DNA of 64,000 bases from JBAZWE01 sp041660545 (GTDB lineage: Bacteria; Actinomycetota; Thermoleophilia; BMS3ABIN01), in NCBI GenBank assembly GCA_041660545.1, contig JBAZWE010000001.1, positions 1 through 64,000 of the forward strand, written 5' to 3'. The notes under the pieces were generated by a model. It did not search any database. It had not been told where the DNA came from and worked only from the letters and a program-made list of their open reading frames with translations. Both the position numbers and the translations under genes were made by a program. Shown piece after piece: positions 44,068-53,076 of the stretch. Numbering within the stretch: the stretch's first letter is position 1; every line of letters begins with the position of its first letter.

Positions 44068-44987
44068 ATAAGGTGAAATCCGGGCGGCACGAACAGCAGG
44101 AACGGGGCGGCTGCAGGGAAAGTGGCAGCGGGTCGGCCCATGACGCCGGGCAGCATGGCGTCATACGCATCGGCCAGTTTGAATTCTTAAACGGCTATCC
44201 GCTTTATTACGGGCTGGAAAAGGGCGAAGGCTGGGGCTGCTTTAAACTCGTGCACGGCGTGCCAACCACGCTCAACCGCCTCCTTCTGGCAGGAGAACTC
44301 GATATCAGCCCCATTTCTTCCATCGAGTACGCAGACAACTTCCGCGACCTTCTGCTCTTCCCCCAGATCTCCATCACCGCGGACGGGGTCGTCGACAGCA
44401 TCAGGCTGATATCGAAGTGCCCGATTCAGGAGATCGGATCAGTCGCTCTCACCGGACAGAGTGCAACATCGGTAGTGCTACTTAAGATACTGCTTAAGCA
44501 GATGCACGGTATCGAGCCGCTCTATGCGAGCCTTGATGGAAGCGTCAGCGAGGCGCTTTCCCGTCATGACGCGGTTCTGCTCATCGGCGACCAGGCGCTG
44601 GACAGCTATTATCATGATGAATGGGAGAGGAGCTACGACCTAGGCAGCGAGTGGAAGGATTTCACCGGCCGGCCCATGGTTTTTGCCCTCTGGGCGGTTC
44701 GCAAGCCATTTTTCGAGGAAAGGGCCGAAGAAACCATCGAGGTCCAGGACCGCCTGCTCTATTCGGTTGAATACTGCCGGGACCACTGGGAAGAAGTGGT
44801 AGCGGCGGCGGCGCGCGTCTATCCCTTCGAACCGGACATGCTGCGCTCGTACTTTTCCAAACTTCGCTATGACTTTACAGATGATTACCGGCTCGGCCTT
44901 GAGGAATTCTACCGGCGGGCCGTCGAGATAGGCGCCGTAGCCCAAGTGCCCGAACTGGTGTTTGCTCGGGAAGCGTCAAGAGGATGA
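44064..44987 (+). CDS. mqnA: Chorismate dehydratase MqnA
   Basis: Catalyses the first committed step of the futalosine route, dehydrating chorismate to 3-[(1-carboxyvinyl)oxy]benzoate. The typical opening IRIGQFEFLNGYPLYYGLE begins near residue 34, and further family features are GELDISPISSIEYA and LIGDQAL. The first 30 residues are not conserved. The start is TTG 44064 or, with a better-placed GGAG, GTG 44073. It overlaps mqnC by 4 bp. Confidence 0.92.
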   Translation: MNKVKSGRHEQQERGGCRESGSGSAHDAGQHGVIRIGQFEFLNGYPLYYGLEKGEGWGCFKLVHGVPTTLNRLLLAGELDISPISSIEYADNFRDLLLFPQISITADGVVDSIRLISKCPIQEIGSVALTGQSATSVVLLKILLKQMHGIEPLYASLDGSVSEALSRHDAVLLIGDQALDSYYHDEWERSYDLGSEWKDFTGRPMVFALWAVRKPFFEERAEETIEVQDRLLYSVEYCRDHWEEVVAAAARVYPFEPDMLRSYFSKLRYDFTDDYRLGLEEFYRRAVEIGAVAQVPELVFAREASRG

Positions 44988-46063
44988 AAGAAATGACGGA
45001 TATCGGGACACTGATCGAGAAAGCCGCCTCCGGGGCGAGGATAAACGAAGCCGAGGCGCTCAGCCTCTACGAGAGCAAGGAGCTTCTGCCGGTGGGAAGG
45101 GCCGCGGGCGCCCTGCGGCAAAAGAAGGTCCCCGGCAACGAGGTAACCTTTGTTATCGATCGCAACATCAACTACACGAACATCTGCACGACCGGCTGCG
45201 ATTTCTGCGCCTTTCATCGTCCCGTGGATTCCCCTGAGGGCTATCTCCTTTCGAAAGACCAGATTTTCCAGAAGATAGAAGAGACGCTCAAGCTGGGCGG
45301 CACCGGGATCATGATGCAGGGCGGACTCCATCCCGACCTCGGCATCGATTATTATTGTGACCTGCTCAGTTCGATCAGGGAGCGATACGACATTTATATC
45401 CATTCCCTGTCACCGCCCGAAGTCTGGCATATCGCCCGGGCCAGCGGCCTCTCGCTGGAGGAGACGCTGTCGCGACTGCGCGACGCCGGACTCGGATCTC
45501 TGCCCGGCGGCGGCGCCGAGATCCTGGTGGACAGCGTGCGGCGTCAGGTGAGCCCCAAAAAGATCGGCTCCGACACATGGCTTAAAGTAATGCGCGCTGC
45601 CCACAACGTGGGTCTTAAGTCAACGGCGACGATGATGTTCGGAAGCGTCGAATCGCGCGCCGATCGCATCGAGCACATGCGGCGCATCCGGCAACTGCAG
45701 GATGAGACCGGCGGCTTTACGGCTTTCATCCCCTGGACGTTCCAGGAGGGCAACACGCAGCTGGAGGGATCCACTTCATCCAGCGGTTTCGACTATCTGA
45801 TGACCGTGGCCATCAGCCGGATATTCCTGGACAACGTCCCCAGCATCCAGGCGTCCTGGGTCACCCAGGGGCTAAAGGTCGCGCAGGTGTCGCTATCCTT
45901 CGGAGCCAACGACATGGGCAGCACGATGATCGAGGAGAACGTAGTGGCGGCGGCGGGTGTCAGCTATCGGGTCGGCAGGGACGAGCTGGTGGCGGCCATA
46001 CGCGCGGCTGGCATGACGCCAGTGCAGCGGGATAACGCCTATAACCTGGTGGAGCGCCTGTAA
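44984..46063 (+). CDS. mqnC: Dehypoxanthine futalosine cyclase MqnC
   Basis: A radical SAM enzyme that cyclises dehypoxanthine futalosine. The cluster motif CTTGCDFC uses Cys68, Cys72 and Cys75, and the core GGLHPDLGIDYYCDLL is typical of MqnC. It is paralogous to MqnE but lacks the MqnE-specific features. The operon mqnE-mqnA-mqnC lacks mqnB (futalosine hydrolase) and mqnD, which must lie elsewhere if the pathway is complete. Confidence 0.94.
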   Translation: MKEMTDIGTLIEKAASGARINEAEALSLYESKELLPVGRAAGALRQKKVPGNEVTFVIDRNINYTNICTTGCDFCAFHRPVDSPEGYLLSKDQIFQKIEETLKLGGTGIMMQGGLHPDLGIDYYCDLLSSIRERYDIYIHSLSPPEVWHIARASGLSLEETLSRLRDAGLGSLPGGGAEILVDSVRRQVSPKKIGSDTWLKVMRAAHNVGLKSTATMMFGSVESRADRIEHMRRIRQLQDETGGFTAFIPWTFQEGNTQLEGSTSSSGFDYLMTVAISRIFLDNVPSIQASWVTQGLKVAQVSLSFGANDMGSTMIEENVVAAAGVSYRVGRDELVAAIRAAGMTPVQRDNAYNLVERL

Positions 46064-46121
46064 AGAACGCCCCGTTTTACCCGGACTTTTCATCTTGGGC
46101 AGTCCTACCCCTGAATCTTCA

Positions 46122-46179
46122 TTGACTTAACAGAAACAGCCTGTTAAAATTTTCACAAATATTGTTAAAAGATTCACAA
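46122..46179 (+). promoter_or_regulatory. hdr-flx promoter with tandem Rex-like operators
   Basis: TTGACT (46122-46127) and TAAAAT (46145-46150) are spaced 17 nt. Two 18-bp sites, CTGTTAAAATTTTCACAA (46141-46158) and TTGTTAAAAGATTCACAA (46162-46179), fit the Rex consensus TTGTKAA-n4-TTCACAA and start 21 bp apart, two helical turns. The first covers the -10 box and the second covers the start region, which suits repression. A further inverted repeat TAACAG-n7-CTGTTA fills the promoter spacer. Confidence 0.75.
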
Positions 46180-46269
46180 GCCGCTGGCCACCTGCAAAAA
46201 AACGACCTTGCTGAACCAGGTGTAAGAGAAACGCCGGCGGTTTTTTTGTACTGTTTTCCGGGGCAGGAG

Positions 46270-46848
46270 ATGAGTTTCTTGGCTATACGTGTATCAAGCA
46301 CCATCGCAGACGGCGCCAGTGTCATCAGAGAGATCGAACGCCGCTCCGGGGAGCGCGTATCGGCCTGCTACCAGTGCGGACGCTGCACCTCTACCTGCAC
46401 CGGCGCCTTCGCTTTCGATTACCCCCCGCATCGCATAATGCGCCTGCTGCAGCTGGGCCAGGTCGAAGAGGTGCTCAATTCGCGCACCGCGCAACTCTGC
46501 TTCGATTGCATGACCTGTTCTTCCCGCTGTCCCATGACGATCGATGTCGCGTATGTGATCGAGACCGCCAAGATGATCGCGGACGAGCGGGGCATCGAAG
46601 GAGAAGAGGAGGGCGTGCGGCTTTTTCGCCTGGCTTTCTTAAAGAACGTGCGCCGGCACGGCCGCCTGCACGAAGCGAGGCTGATGGCGTGGATAAATCT
46701 CCGCAGCGGCAAGATTTTTAACGATATTTCCCTGGTGCCAAAGACGCTGCGCAAAAAGAAAGTCCATATCGTCCCGCCAAGGATCAAGAACCGGCGCGAG
46801 ATACACAGGATATTTCGGGAAGTCAACGCGAAACTGCGGGACGAGTGA
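46270..46848 (+). CDS. hdrC: Heterodisulfide reductase subunit C-like protein
   Basis: An iron-sulfur protein of about 190 residues with two 4Fe-4S motifs: CYQCGRCTSTC near residue 37 and CFDCMTCSSRCP near residue 78. Both fit HdrC, which passes electrons between HdrA and the catalytic HdrB. The start is ATG 46270, or TTG 46279 with AGGAG 9 nt upstream. It is the first gene of hdrCBA-mvhD-flxCBA and is read from the promoter with Rex-like sites. It overlaps hdrB (GTGA). Confidence 0.92.
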   Translation: MSFLAIRVSSTIADGASVIREIERRSGERVSACYQCGRCTSTCTGAFAFDYPPHRIMRLLQLGQVEEVLNSRTAQLCFDCMTCSSRCPMTIDVAYVIETAKMIADERGIEGEEEGVRLFRLAFLKNVRRHGRLHEARLMAWINLRSGKIFNDISLVPKTLRKKKVHIVPPRIKNRREIHRIFREVNAKLRDE

Positions 46849-47825
46849 AGGATGCGGGCGCGATGATCGAGCGAAAAAACAATACAGCGGGAATGCCTGA
46901 AGCAGGAAGCGGTACACAGGCGGATGACGCTTACTCGTATTTTCCTGGCTGTTCTCTTACAAGCTCGGCGGGTGAGTACGACGTATCCTTCAGGCTTGTC
47001 GCTCGTGAGCTTGGAATCCGCCTGGAGGAGATCGAAGACTGGAACTGCTGCGGCGCCTCGCCGGCGCCACATCACTGGGGAGGCAACCTGGGCGTGCTTT
47101 TGCCCGCGCGCAACCTGCACCATGCCATGCGCGATTCCCTGGTTGCGCCCTGCGTCGGATGTTATAACCGCCTGAAGAATTCACAGTATGAGATCGCCAA
47201 CAGCGAGGAGATCCGCATTCAGGCCGAGCGCGTGTTTGGCGAGCCGGTGCGCTATGAGACCGAGGTGCTGAACCTGGTCGAGTTCTTTGCGCGCGTGACT
47301 TCCCCCGAGAAACTGGCCGAGCGGGTGCAGGGGCGTCTGGCCGGGCTGAACCTGGCCACATACTACGGCTGCCTGATGACGCGCCCCGCCAAGATAATGA
47401 ATTTCGACAATGCCCGCAACCCGGTGAGCATGAAGCCGCTCCTCAAGGCCACCGGCGCCGATGCGGATCATTTCCCCTTTAAGAGCGAATGTTGCGGCTC
47501 ATACATGGGCCTGGCCAGAAAAGAGATCGTGCTCAGGGCCAGCCGCCGCATCATCGAGGTAGCCGACGACATGGGTTTCGATGCCATAGTCACCGCCTGT
47601 CCGCTATGTCACCAGAACCTGGATTTGCGACAGGGGCAGATCAACTCCGCCTTCGGCACATCGCTGGCAATGCCGGTTTTATATTTCTCACAGGTGCTCG
47701 GGCTGGCGCTGGGGCTGGAGGCGGACGACCTGGGTATCGATGCCCACATGGTCAGCGCCAGGAGGCTGCTGGAGAAGATCGGGCATGGCGCGGATATCAC
47801 GCAAAAACAGGCTGAGGTGAGCTAG
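46845..47825 (+). CDS. hdrB: Heterodisulfide reductase subunit B-like protein
   Basis: The disulfide-reducing subunit. Two cysteine-rich CCG domains are present: NCCGASP with CVGCYNRL, and YYGCLMTRP with ECCGSYMGLARKEI and CPLCHQNLD. These residues bind the noncubane clusters in methanogen HdrB. The N-terminal 30 residues are a polar extension before YSYFPGCSL. In bacteria the disulfide substrate is unknown; DsrC-like proteins have been proposed. It is translationally coupled to hdrC. Confidence 0.93.
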   Translation: MKDAGAMIERKNNTAGMPEAGSGTQADDAYSYFPGCSLTSSAGEYDVSFRLVARELGIRLEEIEDWNCCGASPAPHHWGGNLGVLLPARNLHHAMRDSLVAPCVGCYNRLKNSQYEIANSEEIRIQAERVFGEPVRYETEVLNLVEFFARVTSPEKLAERVQGRLAGLNLATYYGCLMTRPAKIMNFDNARNPVSMKPLLKATGADADHFPFKSECCGSYMGLARKEIVLRASRRIIEVADDMGFDAIVTACPLCHQNLDLRQGQINSAFGTSLAMPVLYFSQVLGLALGLEADDLGIDAHMVSARRLLEKIGHGADITQKQAEVS

Positions 47826-47828
47826 GCC

Positions 47829-49787
47829 ATGCGCATCGGAGTCTTCGTCTGCCAGTGTGGCACCAACATCGCCGGAACAGTGACCACGGACAAGGTTGTG
47901 TCGGCGGCAACGTCGATGCGCGATGTCGTCCACGCTGAAACTCTGCAATACAGCTGTTCGGATCCCGGACAGAGGCAGATCCTGGAAGCGGTTCAGAAAA
48001 AGTCGCTGACGCGTGTGGTGCTTGCGGCCTGTTCGCCGCGAATGCACGAGACGACTTTTCGTCGTGCCGTGACGCGCGCCGGCATGAATCCTTTCATGCT
48101 GGAGATGGTGAACATCCGCGAACAGTGCTCGTGGATACATTCGGATATCGATCAGGCCACGGACAAGGCCATCGATATCGTCAGGAAGGGTGTGGCGAAG
48201 GCGCGCGGCTTAAAGCCGCTTTTCCCGGGCAGGGTGCCGGTAACGAAACACGTGCTGGTTATCGGTGGCGGTGTCGCCGGTATTCAGACGGCGCTCGATA
48301 TCGCCGACGCGGGGCTTCCCGTGACTCTCGTGGAGAAGAGCCCCACGATCGGCGGCAACATGGCGCGGCTCGACAAGACGTTCCCCACGCTCGACTGCTC
48401 TTCGTGCATTCTCACACCACGCATGGTGGAGGCGAAGCAGCATGAGAACATAAGCCTCATGGTCAACTCCGAAGTCGAGAAAGTGCGCGGCTATATAGGA
48501 AATTTTGAGATCGACATCAGGAAGAAGGCCACATGCGTGATCGAGGACAGATGCACCGGCTGCATGATCTGCCAGGAAAAATGCCCAGGCAAGGCGCCCG
48601 ACGATTTCAATGCCGGCGTCGGGCTCTCGAAAGCCATCTCCATCTCATTTCCGCAGGCGGTGCCGATGGTCGCGACGCTGCGCAAGGAGTACTGCCGCCA
48701 GTTCATCAAGGGCAAGTGCGGCGTCTGCAAGAAGGTCTGTCCCGCTGACGCGATCGACTACGAGCAGGAAGATGTGATGGTGACCGAAAAGTTCGGCGCC
48801 ATCGTGGCGGCTACCGGTTATGAACTGTACGACTGGCGTGAGGCTTATCCCGATTATGGCGGCGGTCAGTATCCGGACGTCATCACTTCACTGCAATATG
48901 AGCGCATGCTGTCGGCCTCGGGGCCGACTGGAGGTCACGTGCAGCGGCCATCGGACGGGGCCGAGCCAAAAAATGTCGTTTTTGTCAGTTGTGTGGGCTC
49001 CCGGGACGAGTCGGTCGGGCGTCCCTTCTGCTGCAGCGTCGGTTGCATGTATATAGCCAAACAGGCGATCCTGACGAAAGAGCATATTCCCGATTCGCAG
49101 TCTTATGTCTTCTATATAGATATCCGGGCCACCGGCAAGGGCTACGAGGAATTTACCCGGCGCGCCCAAAAGGAGTTCGGGGCCCTCTACCTGCGTGGCC
49201 GGGTCGGAAAGATCTATCCATGGCATGGGCGACTGATGGTCATGGGAACGGATACCTTATCCGGCGACCAGGTTGAGATCGAAGCCGACCTGGTAGTGCT
49301 GGCGACCGGCTTTGCCGCATCGACAGGCGCTGGCGAGCTGGCGCGGCGCATGAATATTTCCTACGACCAGTACGAGTTCTTCAACGAGAGCCATCCCAAA
49401 CTGAGGCCGGTCGAGACCAACACGGGCGGCGTCTTCCTGGCGGGTGCCTGCCAGGGGCCGAAAGACATACCCGACTCCGTCGCCCAGGCAAGCGCGGCCG
49501 CGGCCAAGGTCATCGGTCTGCTTTCGAAGGGTGAGCTGGAGACCAGCCCCATGGTCGCGGAAGTCAACCAGACTGCTTGCGTCGGCCGTTTCAAGTGCCG
49601 CGAGGTCTGTCCTTACGGCGCCATAGAAGAACTGGAGCTCAGAGACGGCCGCGTGGTCGCCAACGTGATCGATTCACTCTGCCAGGGCTGCGGGCTCTGC
49701 AACGTCGCCTGCCCGCCGGCTGTTATACCACTCAAGGGATATACTGACAACCAGCTCATCGCGGAAGTAGTGGAGGTGCTCAGGTGA
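47829..49787 (+). CDS. hdrA: Heterodisulfide reductase subunit A-like flavoprotein
   Basis: A flavin-containing electron-bifurcating subunit of 652 residues. It opens with MRIGVFVCQCGTNIAGTV. The FAD site is VLVIGGGVAGIQTALD (near residue 142), followed by the Cys-rich LDCSSCILTPRM. A ferredoxin-like region (CTGCMICQEKCP, CGVCKKVCP) and a C-terminal two-cluster ferredoxin domain (CVGRFKCREVCP, CQGCGLCNVACP) are present. HdrA splits electron pairs between ferredoxin and a higher-potential acceptor. It overlaps mvhD by 4 bp. Confidence 0.95.
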   Translation: MRIGVFVCQCGTNIAGTVTTDKVVSAATSMRDVVHAETLQYSCSDPGQRQILEAVQKKSLTRVVLAACSPRMHETTFRRAVTRAGMNPFMLEMVNIREQCSWIHSDIDQATDKAIDIVRKGVAKARGLKPLFPGRVPVTKHVLVIGGGVAGIQTALDIADAGLPVTLVEKSPTIGGNMARLDKTFPTLDCSSCILTPRMVEAKQHENISLMVNSEVEKVRGYIGNFEIDIRKKATCVIEDRCTGCMICQEKCPGKAPDDFNAGVGLSKAISISFPQAVPMVATLRKEYCRQFIKGKCGVCKKVCPADAIDYEQEDVMVTEKFGAIVAATGYELYDWREAYPDYGGGQYPDVITSLQYERMLSASGPTGGHVQRPSDGAEPKNVVFVSCVGSRDESVGRPFCCSVGCMYIAKQAILTKEHIPDSQSYVFYIDIRATGKGYEEFTRRAQKEFGALYLRGRVGKIYPWHGRLMVMGTDTLSGDQVEIEADLVVLATGFAASTGAGELARRMNISYDQYEFFNESHPKLRPVETNTGGVFLAGACQGPKDIPDSVAQASAAAAKVIGLLSKGELETSPMVAEVNQTACVGRFKCREVCPYGAIEELELRDGRVVANVIDSLCQGCGLCNVACPPAVIPLKGYTDNQLIAEVVEVLR

Positions 49788-50167
49788 AACTGGTCGGCTT
49801 TCTCTGCAACTGGTGTTCATATGCCGGCGCCGACATGGCGGGCACGGCTCGCATGAAGCAGCCGGCCGACATGCGCATCGTACGTCTGCCCTGCACGGGC
49901 AGAGTCAATCCGCTACTGATACTCAAGGCTTTTCAGGAAGGAGCGGATGGCGTGCTGGTAAGCGGCTGTCATCCCGGGGACTGTCATTATAACGACGGCA
50001 ACTATTATGCCAGGCGGCGGCTGGAGCTTCTGGAGCGGATGCTGCCGGTCTACGGCATCGAGCCGGAGCGGTTTCACTATACATGGGTGAGCGCCTCGGA
50101 GGGCGCGCGCTGGGCCGAAGTCGTAGGGGAGTTCTCGGCGCGGGTCGAGTCGCTGGAGAGAAGATGA
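49784..50167 (+). CDS. flxD: MvhD/FlxD electron-transfer subunit
   Basis: A 127-residue 2Fe-2S protein that links HdrA to its electron donor module. It starts MKLVGFLCNWCSYAGADMAG and contains RLPCTGRVNP and VSGCHPGDCHYNDGNYYARRR, the cluster-binding Cys of MvhD. In methanogens the donor is a hydrogenase; here the next genes encode a pyridine-nucleotide module instead. It overlaps both neighbours by 4 bp. Confidence 0.93.
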   Translation: MKLVGFLCNWCSYAGADMAGTARMKQPADMRIVRLPCTGRVNPLLILKAFQEGADGVLVSGCHPGDCHYNDGNYYARRRLELLERMLPVYGIEPERFHYTWVSASEGARWAEVVGEFSARVESLERR

Positions 50168-51126
50168 CGGACATCATCGAAGCCATGGACAGGATCCTCA
50201 AGGACACTGATTTTGTCCTCGGGTGGACCCTTGATGAAGACACGGGTGTGGCCGAGCCGGCACGGTTCCATTCATCGGAGCAGGCCGCGCAGGCCGTGCT
50301 CGATTCGACTTGTGTGCACAACCTCGCCGTCCATCTGCCGCGTCTTAAGGAAAGTACGGTAGGCATCGTCGCCAAGGGTTGTGACGCGCGCAGTATCGTG
50401 CAGCTGATCGTCGAGGGCGCGGTCGAACGCGAGCGGGTGAAGGTGATCGGCGTCACCTGCGCCGCTGGAATGCTCGACGTCAAGGCCATCTGGCGCCGCC
50501 ATGGTTACGGGGCGCGGATCGACGATACGGGAGACAGCCTGTCGGTTGGCGGCGATCGGGTTGATAGAAATGAATATTTGATGGGAAAATGCCGGGATTG
50601 CGGCGCCGCGGCGCCGGTGATCCACGATGAACTGATCGAGATGTCCGGCCCGGGGCGGGATTCGGCGCCAACGTCATCCGGCGGGTCCAATGACACGACA
50701 CCGGATGGAACACTCGCGCTGAAACAGAGGTTCGACGCGATGCCGGCGGCCGGACGTCGTGCTTTCTGGCGCGAACAGTTTTCCCGCTGCATACGCTGTT
50801 ATGCCTGCCGCGAGGCATGCCCGATGTGCTTCTGTCGCGATGTCTGCACCATGCAGACAACCGATCCGCACTGGGCTGGCGGCGACACGAATGCCAGGGA
50901 ATCGGAGATGGTGCAGCTTGTGCGTGTAAATCACCTGGCGGGACGTTGCACCGGCTGCGGCGAATGCGAGCGGGCCTGCCCGGTCGGCATACCGCTGATG
51001 CTGCTTTTGGGCGAGCAGAACAATATCATCGAGGAGATGTTTGATTATCGCGCGGGAACCGACCTTGAGGCCAAATCGCCGTTGCTGACTTTTGATATAA
51101 AGAACGATTCGTGGGGCGGCGGATGA
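50164..51126 (+). CDS. flxC: FlxC-like 4Fe-4S protein
   Basis: An iron-sulfur protein of about 320 residues. The start at 50164 overlaps the mvhD stop (ATGA). The N-terminal half has VAKGCDARSIVQLIVEGAVERERV, as in FrhB/FdhB-like and sulfite-reductase-type electron carriers. The C-terminal half has a Cys-rich CIRCYACREACPMCFCRDVC and then CTGCGECERACPVGIPL. A Ser/Gly-rich linker (residues 160-185) separates them. The assignment to the Flx complex rests on order and neighbours. Confidence 0.8.
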   Translation: MTDIIEAMDRILKDTDFVLGWTLDEDTGVAEPARFHSSEQAAQAVLDSTCVHNLAVHLPRLKESTVGIVAKGCDARSIVQLIVEGAVERERVKVIGVTCAAGMLDVKAIWRRHGYGARIDDTGDSLSVGGDRVDRNEYLMGKCRDCGAAAPVIHDELIEMSGPGRDSAPTSSGGSNDTTPDGTLALKQRFDAMPAAGRRAFWREQFSRCIRCYACREACPMCFCRDVCTMQTTDPHWAGGDTNARESEMVQLVRVNHLAGRCTGCGECERACPVGIPLMLLLGEQNNIIEEMFDYRAGTDLEAKSPLLTFDIKNDSWGGG

Positions 51127-52139
51127 TGAGATTCCTCGCGGAGGAAAAACTGGAGGCTCTCCTGCATTTGCTGGCGAAGTCGTCATCGCTCTGGACCCCG
51201 ACGGCCATTGAAGACGCCGCAGGCACCGTCACGTTCGAGCCCTGGAAGCCGGGAACAGCGCCTGTACTGGACAGGTTCACGACCCTGTCGGCCAAGGAAC
51301 TGCTCCTGCCCGCGACCGAGAAACTATTTTCCTTTACATATTCCCTGTCCGAGGGCGAAGAGAGCGTCGAGATCGAGCCAGAGGGCCAGACGGGAGAAAC
51401 CATACTTTTTGGAGCCCGCGCCTGTGACGCTAAAGCGATCAAGGTGCTCGACGCCCTCTTCATGCAGCCAGCGGGTGAAGCCTATGGCGACGACCAGTAC
51501 CGGCGCCGGCGCCTGGACCTGACAGTCATTACCATTGCCTGCACGACCTGCGACGCGGCATGTTTCTGCTCGTCTTTTGAAAACGGTCCTGCGGAGAAGT
51601 CCGGCTCGGATGTTTTCCTCTACCCGGTTGAAGGCGGCTGGATCGCGGAAGGTATAACGGACAGGGGAGGGGATCTGATCGGCGGCGACTCCTTTACGGA
51701 CTCCGGGATCGACCCTCCCGAACTTGTTGTAACAAGATCGGTGGATATCGCCGGCCTTCAGGAGAAGCTGCCTGAGATCTTCGCCAATATCGACTTCTGG
51801 CAGGAAGCCACGGCCAAATGCCTCTCCTGTGGCTACTGCACTTACACCTGCCCCACCTGTTACTGTTTTAACATCTTTGACGAGATGCGGTCCGACCGTG
51901 AAGGTGAGCGCCTGCGGGGCTGGGACGCCTGCATATTCAACCTCTATACGCGGGAGACTTCGGGGCATAATCCGCGTCCCACGATCGCCAAACGTTATCG
52001 CAACCGCATCGGCCATAAGTTCAGCTACTATCCGGCAAACCAGGGGGAGACCCTGTGCACCGGCTGCGGCCGCTGTATCCGCGGCTGCCCGGCCGGGCTT
52101 GATATCAGGGATGTATTGACGGGTGTGAAGGAGCTGTGA
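51123..52139 (+). CDS. flxB: FlxB-like 4Fe-4S dicluster protein (AsrA-like)
   Basis: A 338-residue protein starting MMRFLAEEKLEALLHLL at 51123, with a 4-bp overlap with the upstream gene. Residues 95-150 contain GARACDAKAIKVLD and CTTCDAACFCSSF. The C-terminal ferredoxin-like part has CLSCGYCTYTCPTCYCF and CTGCGRCIRGCPAGLD. This is the arrangement of AsrA/sulfhydrogenase-beta-like subunits, which carry electrons from the flavin subunit encoded next. Confidence 0.85.
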   Translation: MMRFLAEEKLEALLHLLAKSSSLWTPTAIEDAAGTVTFEPWKPGTAPVLDRFTTLSAKELLLPATEKLFSFTYSLSEGEESVEIEPEGQTGETILFGARACDAKAIKVLDALFMQPAGEAYGDDQYRRRRLDLTVITIACTTCDAACFCSSFENGPAEKSGSDVFLYPVEGGWIAEGITDRGGDLIGGDSFTDSGIDPPELVVTRSVDIAGLQEKLPEIFANIDFWQEATAKCLSCGYCTYTCPTCYCFNIFDEMRSDREGERLRGWDACIFNLYTRETSGHNPRPTIAKRYRNRIGHKFSYYPANQGETLCTGCGRCIRGCPAGLDIRDVLTGVKEL

Positions 52140-52143
52140 GCGG

Positions 52144-53001
52144 ATGACTACCATAGCGCGGACAGGCATGAAAGCGACGAACCCGCTGGTTCCGGAACCG
52201 GCGACGGTATCCGAGGTCATCATCGAGACCGGGAATATCAGGACTGTTCGTCTGACATTCGACGATACGGAAACCATGAAGAACTTCACGTTTTTGCCCG
52301 GGCAGATCGGCCAGCTGGGCATCCTGGGCGCCGGTGAGTCCACATTCGCCATATCCTCGCCGCCATCGCAGAAAGAATATTTCCAGTTCTCGGTGATGAA
52401 GACAGGAGTAGTCACCAGCGCCATCCACGAGCTGGCCGAAGGCGATCGCGTGTCTGTGCGGGCGCCGATGGGTTGCGCCTTTCCCACGGATGACTGGAAG
52501 GGCAAGAATATCATCGTGGCTGGCGGTGGTATCGGCATGGCGCCGTTGCGTTCGCTCGTCATGTATCTTTTAGACCACCGCGCCGACTATGGCGAACTCA
52601 CGCTTGTATACGGCGCCCGAACCCCCGAGGATCTGTGCTTTGAGGCCGATCGCGATGTCTGGGAGCAGCGGGATGACGTGAACTTCATCTCCACGATCGA
52701 TAATGTATGTTCCGGCTGGGATGGCTGTGTCGGACTGGTGCCGTCGATTCTGGAGGACACGGCGCCCTCTCCGGACAACTCGGTGGCAATCACCTGCGGT
52801 CCACCTGTTATGATCAAGTTCACATTACAGAGTTTAGAGCGGATGGGCTTTCGGGAAGAACAGATCTATACGACGCTGGAGCGCAGGATGAAATGTGGTA
52901 TCGGTCTCTGCGGTCGTTGTAACGTGGGAGCGAAATATGTGTGCACCGACGGTCCCGTCTTTTCGCTGGCGGATATAAGGGACATGCCGGACGAATTATA
53001 G
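52144..53001 (+). CDS. flxA: FlxA-like FAD/NAD(P)-binding oxidoreductase subunit
   Basis: A 285-residue member of the ferredoxin-NADP reductase/AsrB/HydG group. The order is: FAD domain (FLPGQIGQLGI, FAISSPPS), NAD-binding domain (IIVAGGGIGMAPLRSLVMYL, YGARTPEDLCFE, ITCGPPVMIKF), and a C-terminal 2Fe-2S site (MKCGIGLCGRCNVGAKYVC). It gives the complex its NAD(H) site. With hdrABC and mvhD it matches the FlxABCD-HdrABC complexes proposed to bifurcate electrons from NADH in anaerobes. Confidence 0.9.
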   Translation: MTTIARTGMKATNPLVPEPATVSEVIIETGNIRTVRLTFDDTETMKNFTFLPGQIGQLGILGAGESTFAISSPPSQKEYFQFSVMKTGVVTSAIHELAEGDRVSVRAPMGCAFPTDDWKGKNIIVAGGGIGMAPLRSLVMYLLDHRADYGELTLVYGARTPEDLCFEADRDVWEQRDDVNFISTIDNVCSGWDGCVGLVPSILEDTAPSPDNSVAITCGPPVMIKFTLQSLERMGFREEQIYTTLERRMKCGIGLCGRCNVGAKYVCTDGPVFSLADIRDMPDEL

Positions 53002-53076
53002 TTTTTTCCGAGCATGTGATGGAAAAGACGGTGGAGGATCGAGGACAACATATCCATTTGTCGCCATGGGGGTATC

